From contig SPDA01000151.1 in the NCBI GenBank assembly GCA_004525155.1, forward strand, positions 1 to 5,835: a DNA stretch of 5,835 nucleotides. Reading direction: 5' to 3'. The position numbers were made by a program, and so were the translations under genes. Positions 5,092-5,835 of the stretch are shown here, in pieces. This stretch comes from Spirochaetales bacterium (lineage in GTDB: Bacteria > Spirochaetota > Spirochaetia > SPDA01). The notes below the pieces were generated by a model, which saw only the letters and a list, made by a program, of their open reading frames with translations, was not told where the DNA came from and ran no database searches. Positions within the stretch are counted from its first letter, which is position 1. Each line of letters starts with the position of its first letter.

Positions 5092-5835
5092 CTACCGTTT
5101 GCGCAGGCTGTCGAGTCCCACGGCAAGAAGCAGTACCGACCCCTTGATAACGAGCTGGTAAAAGTGCTGGATGTTTAAAAGAATCATACCGTTAGCAAGA
5201 ATGCCGATGATAAGCACGCCGACAAAAACGCTTTGAAGCCTTCCCTTGCCTCCGGCAATGCTTACGCCGCCGAGTACTACCGCCGTCAGCACGTCAAGTT
5301 CCAGGCCCTGGGCCGTGGCTGCCTGGCCGCTGTCGAGGCGGGAGGAGAGTATGGCGCCGCCGATGCCCGCCATCAGCCCGCAGAGAATGAACACCACGGT
5401 TTTTATCCTGATAACGTTAACGCCGGAAATGACGGCGGCTTCCTCGTTGCTTCCGATGGCGTACACGTATCTGCCGAAACTTAATTTATTAAGCACGATG
5501 AAGTAAATTACAAAGATGATTATCAGTATCAATACAGGAATCGGAATAAACCATACGTAATTTCTGCCCAGTATCCGGTATGCTTCCGGCATGCCGAAGA
5601 CCGTGGTCCCTCCCACGATGATGAAGGCCAGGCCGCGGATAATGGTGAGCGTGCCCAGCGTGACGATAATCGGCGGGATGCGGACCCTGGTGGCAAGCAG
5701 GCCGTTCAGGTATCCGCAGACTGCCCCTGCGGCGATGCCGGCGAGAAACGCGATTGGAATGGGAATGCCGAAGAATTTGGAAAGGGACGCAGCTATGACC
5801 CCGGAAAGCGCCACAATGGAACCGACGGAAAGATC
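5092..5835 (-). CDS. rbsC: RbsC-family sugar ABC transporter permease (5' end outside window)
   Basis: The reverse strand is open from the window edge to TAG at 5094-5092, 247 residues; the family has about 310-330, so some 70 N-terminal residues lie beyond the window. It is the membrane-spanning permease of a ribose-type importer in the inner membrane, working with an ATPase (RbsA) and a periplasmic binding protein (RbsB). Seen: DLSVGSIVALSGV at the very start, the signature of this family; six or more hydrophobic segments, including IPIPIAFLAGIAAGAVCGYL, a very hydrophobic V-L-I-L-I-I-I-F-V-I stretch and LQSVFVGVLIIGILANGMILL; the cytoplasmic loop GSNEEAAVISGVNV, the EAA-like contact with the ATPase; and LTAVVLGGVSIAGGKGR. 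The C-terminus resembles E. coli RbsC. The sugar cannot be deduced: ribose, xylose, galactose, autoinducer-2 and others use related permeases. It is the last gene of its operon; upstream genes are out of view. It faces gcvPA tail to tail. Confidence 0.93.
   Translation of the reverse strand, partial: DLSVGSIVALSGVIAASLSKFFGIPIPIAFLAGIAAGAVCGYLNGLLATRVRIPPIIVTLGTLTIIRGLAFIIVGGTTVFGMPEAYRILGRNYVWFIPIPVLILIIIFVIYFIVLNKLSFGRYVYAIGSNEEAAVISGVNVIRIKTVVFILCGLMAGIGGAILSSRLDSGQAATAQGLELDVLTAVVLGGVSIAGGKGRLQSVFVGVLIIGILANGMILLNIQHFYQLVIKGSVLLLAVGLDSLRKR

Overview
The window holds five protein-coding genes, two of them cut by the window edges, packed with little spacer DNA. All look like intact metabolic or transport genes of a bacterium with moderately high GC. 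The gene set is a YqhD/butanol-dehydrogenase-type iron alcohol dehydrogenase, a split glycine cleavage system and a ribose-type ABC permease. It fits an anaerobic, fermentative lineage. A spirochaete of the Treponema/Spirochaeta kind is my guess, but no taxonomic marker is present and I hold it loosely.

Layout, left to right. (1) 1-1065, minus strand: iron-containing alcohol dehydrogenase, with its C-terminus outside the window. (2) 1066-1164: a divergent intergenic region with a well-formed sigma70-type promoter facing each way. (3) 1165-2169, plus: a PdxA-family dehydrogenase whose sequence resembles the PdxA2 (4-phospho-D-threonate/erythronate dehydrogenase) branch more than classical vitamin B6 PdxA. 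(4) 2210-5089, plus: gcvT, gcvH and gcvPA, that is the T-protein, H-protein and first P-protein subunit of the glycine cleavage system. gcvH and gcvPA overlap by four bases. (5) 5092-5835, minus: the C-terminal three quarters of an RbsC-family sugar permease, converging on gcvPA with only two bases between the stop codons.

How the genes work together: GcvP decarboxylates glycine with PLP, GcvH carries the aminomethyl group on a lipoyl-lysine, and GcvT passes the one-carbon unit to tetrahydrofolate. The second P-protein subunit, GcvPB, which carries the PLP-binding lysine, is not next to gcvPA. It must be encoded elsewhere if the pathway works. The PdxA-like gene could be linked to this as a PLP supplier or could belong to sugar-acid catabolism; the sequence favours the second.

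The most notable non-coding signal is shared by three genes (alcohol dehydrogenase, pdxA-like, gcvH). Each lacks a Shine-Dalgarno sequence and has a good -35/-10 pair whose -10 box ends only 6 to 9 bases before the ATG. This arrangement predicts leaderless or nearly leaderless mRNAs. gcvT and gcvPA, by contrast, have recognisable Shine-Dalgarno-like sequences. I found no RNA gene, mobile element, CRISPR array or clear intrinsic terminator, and no gene-free stretch longer than 100 bases.
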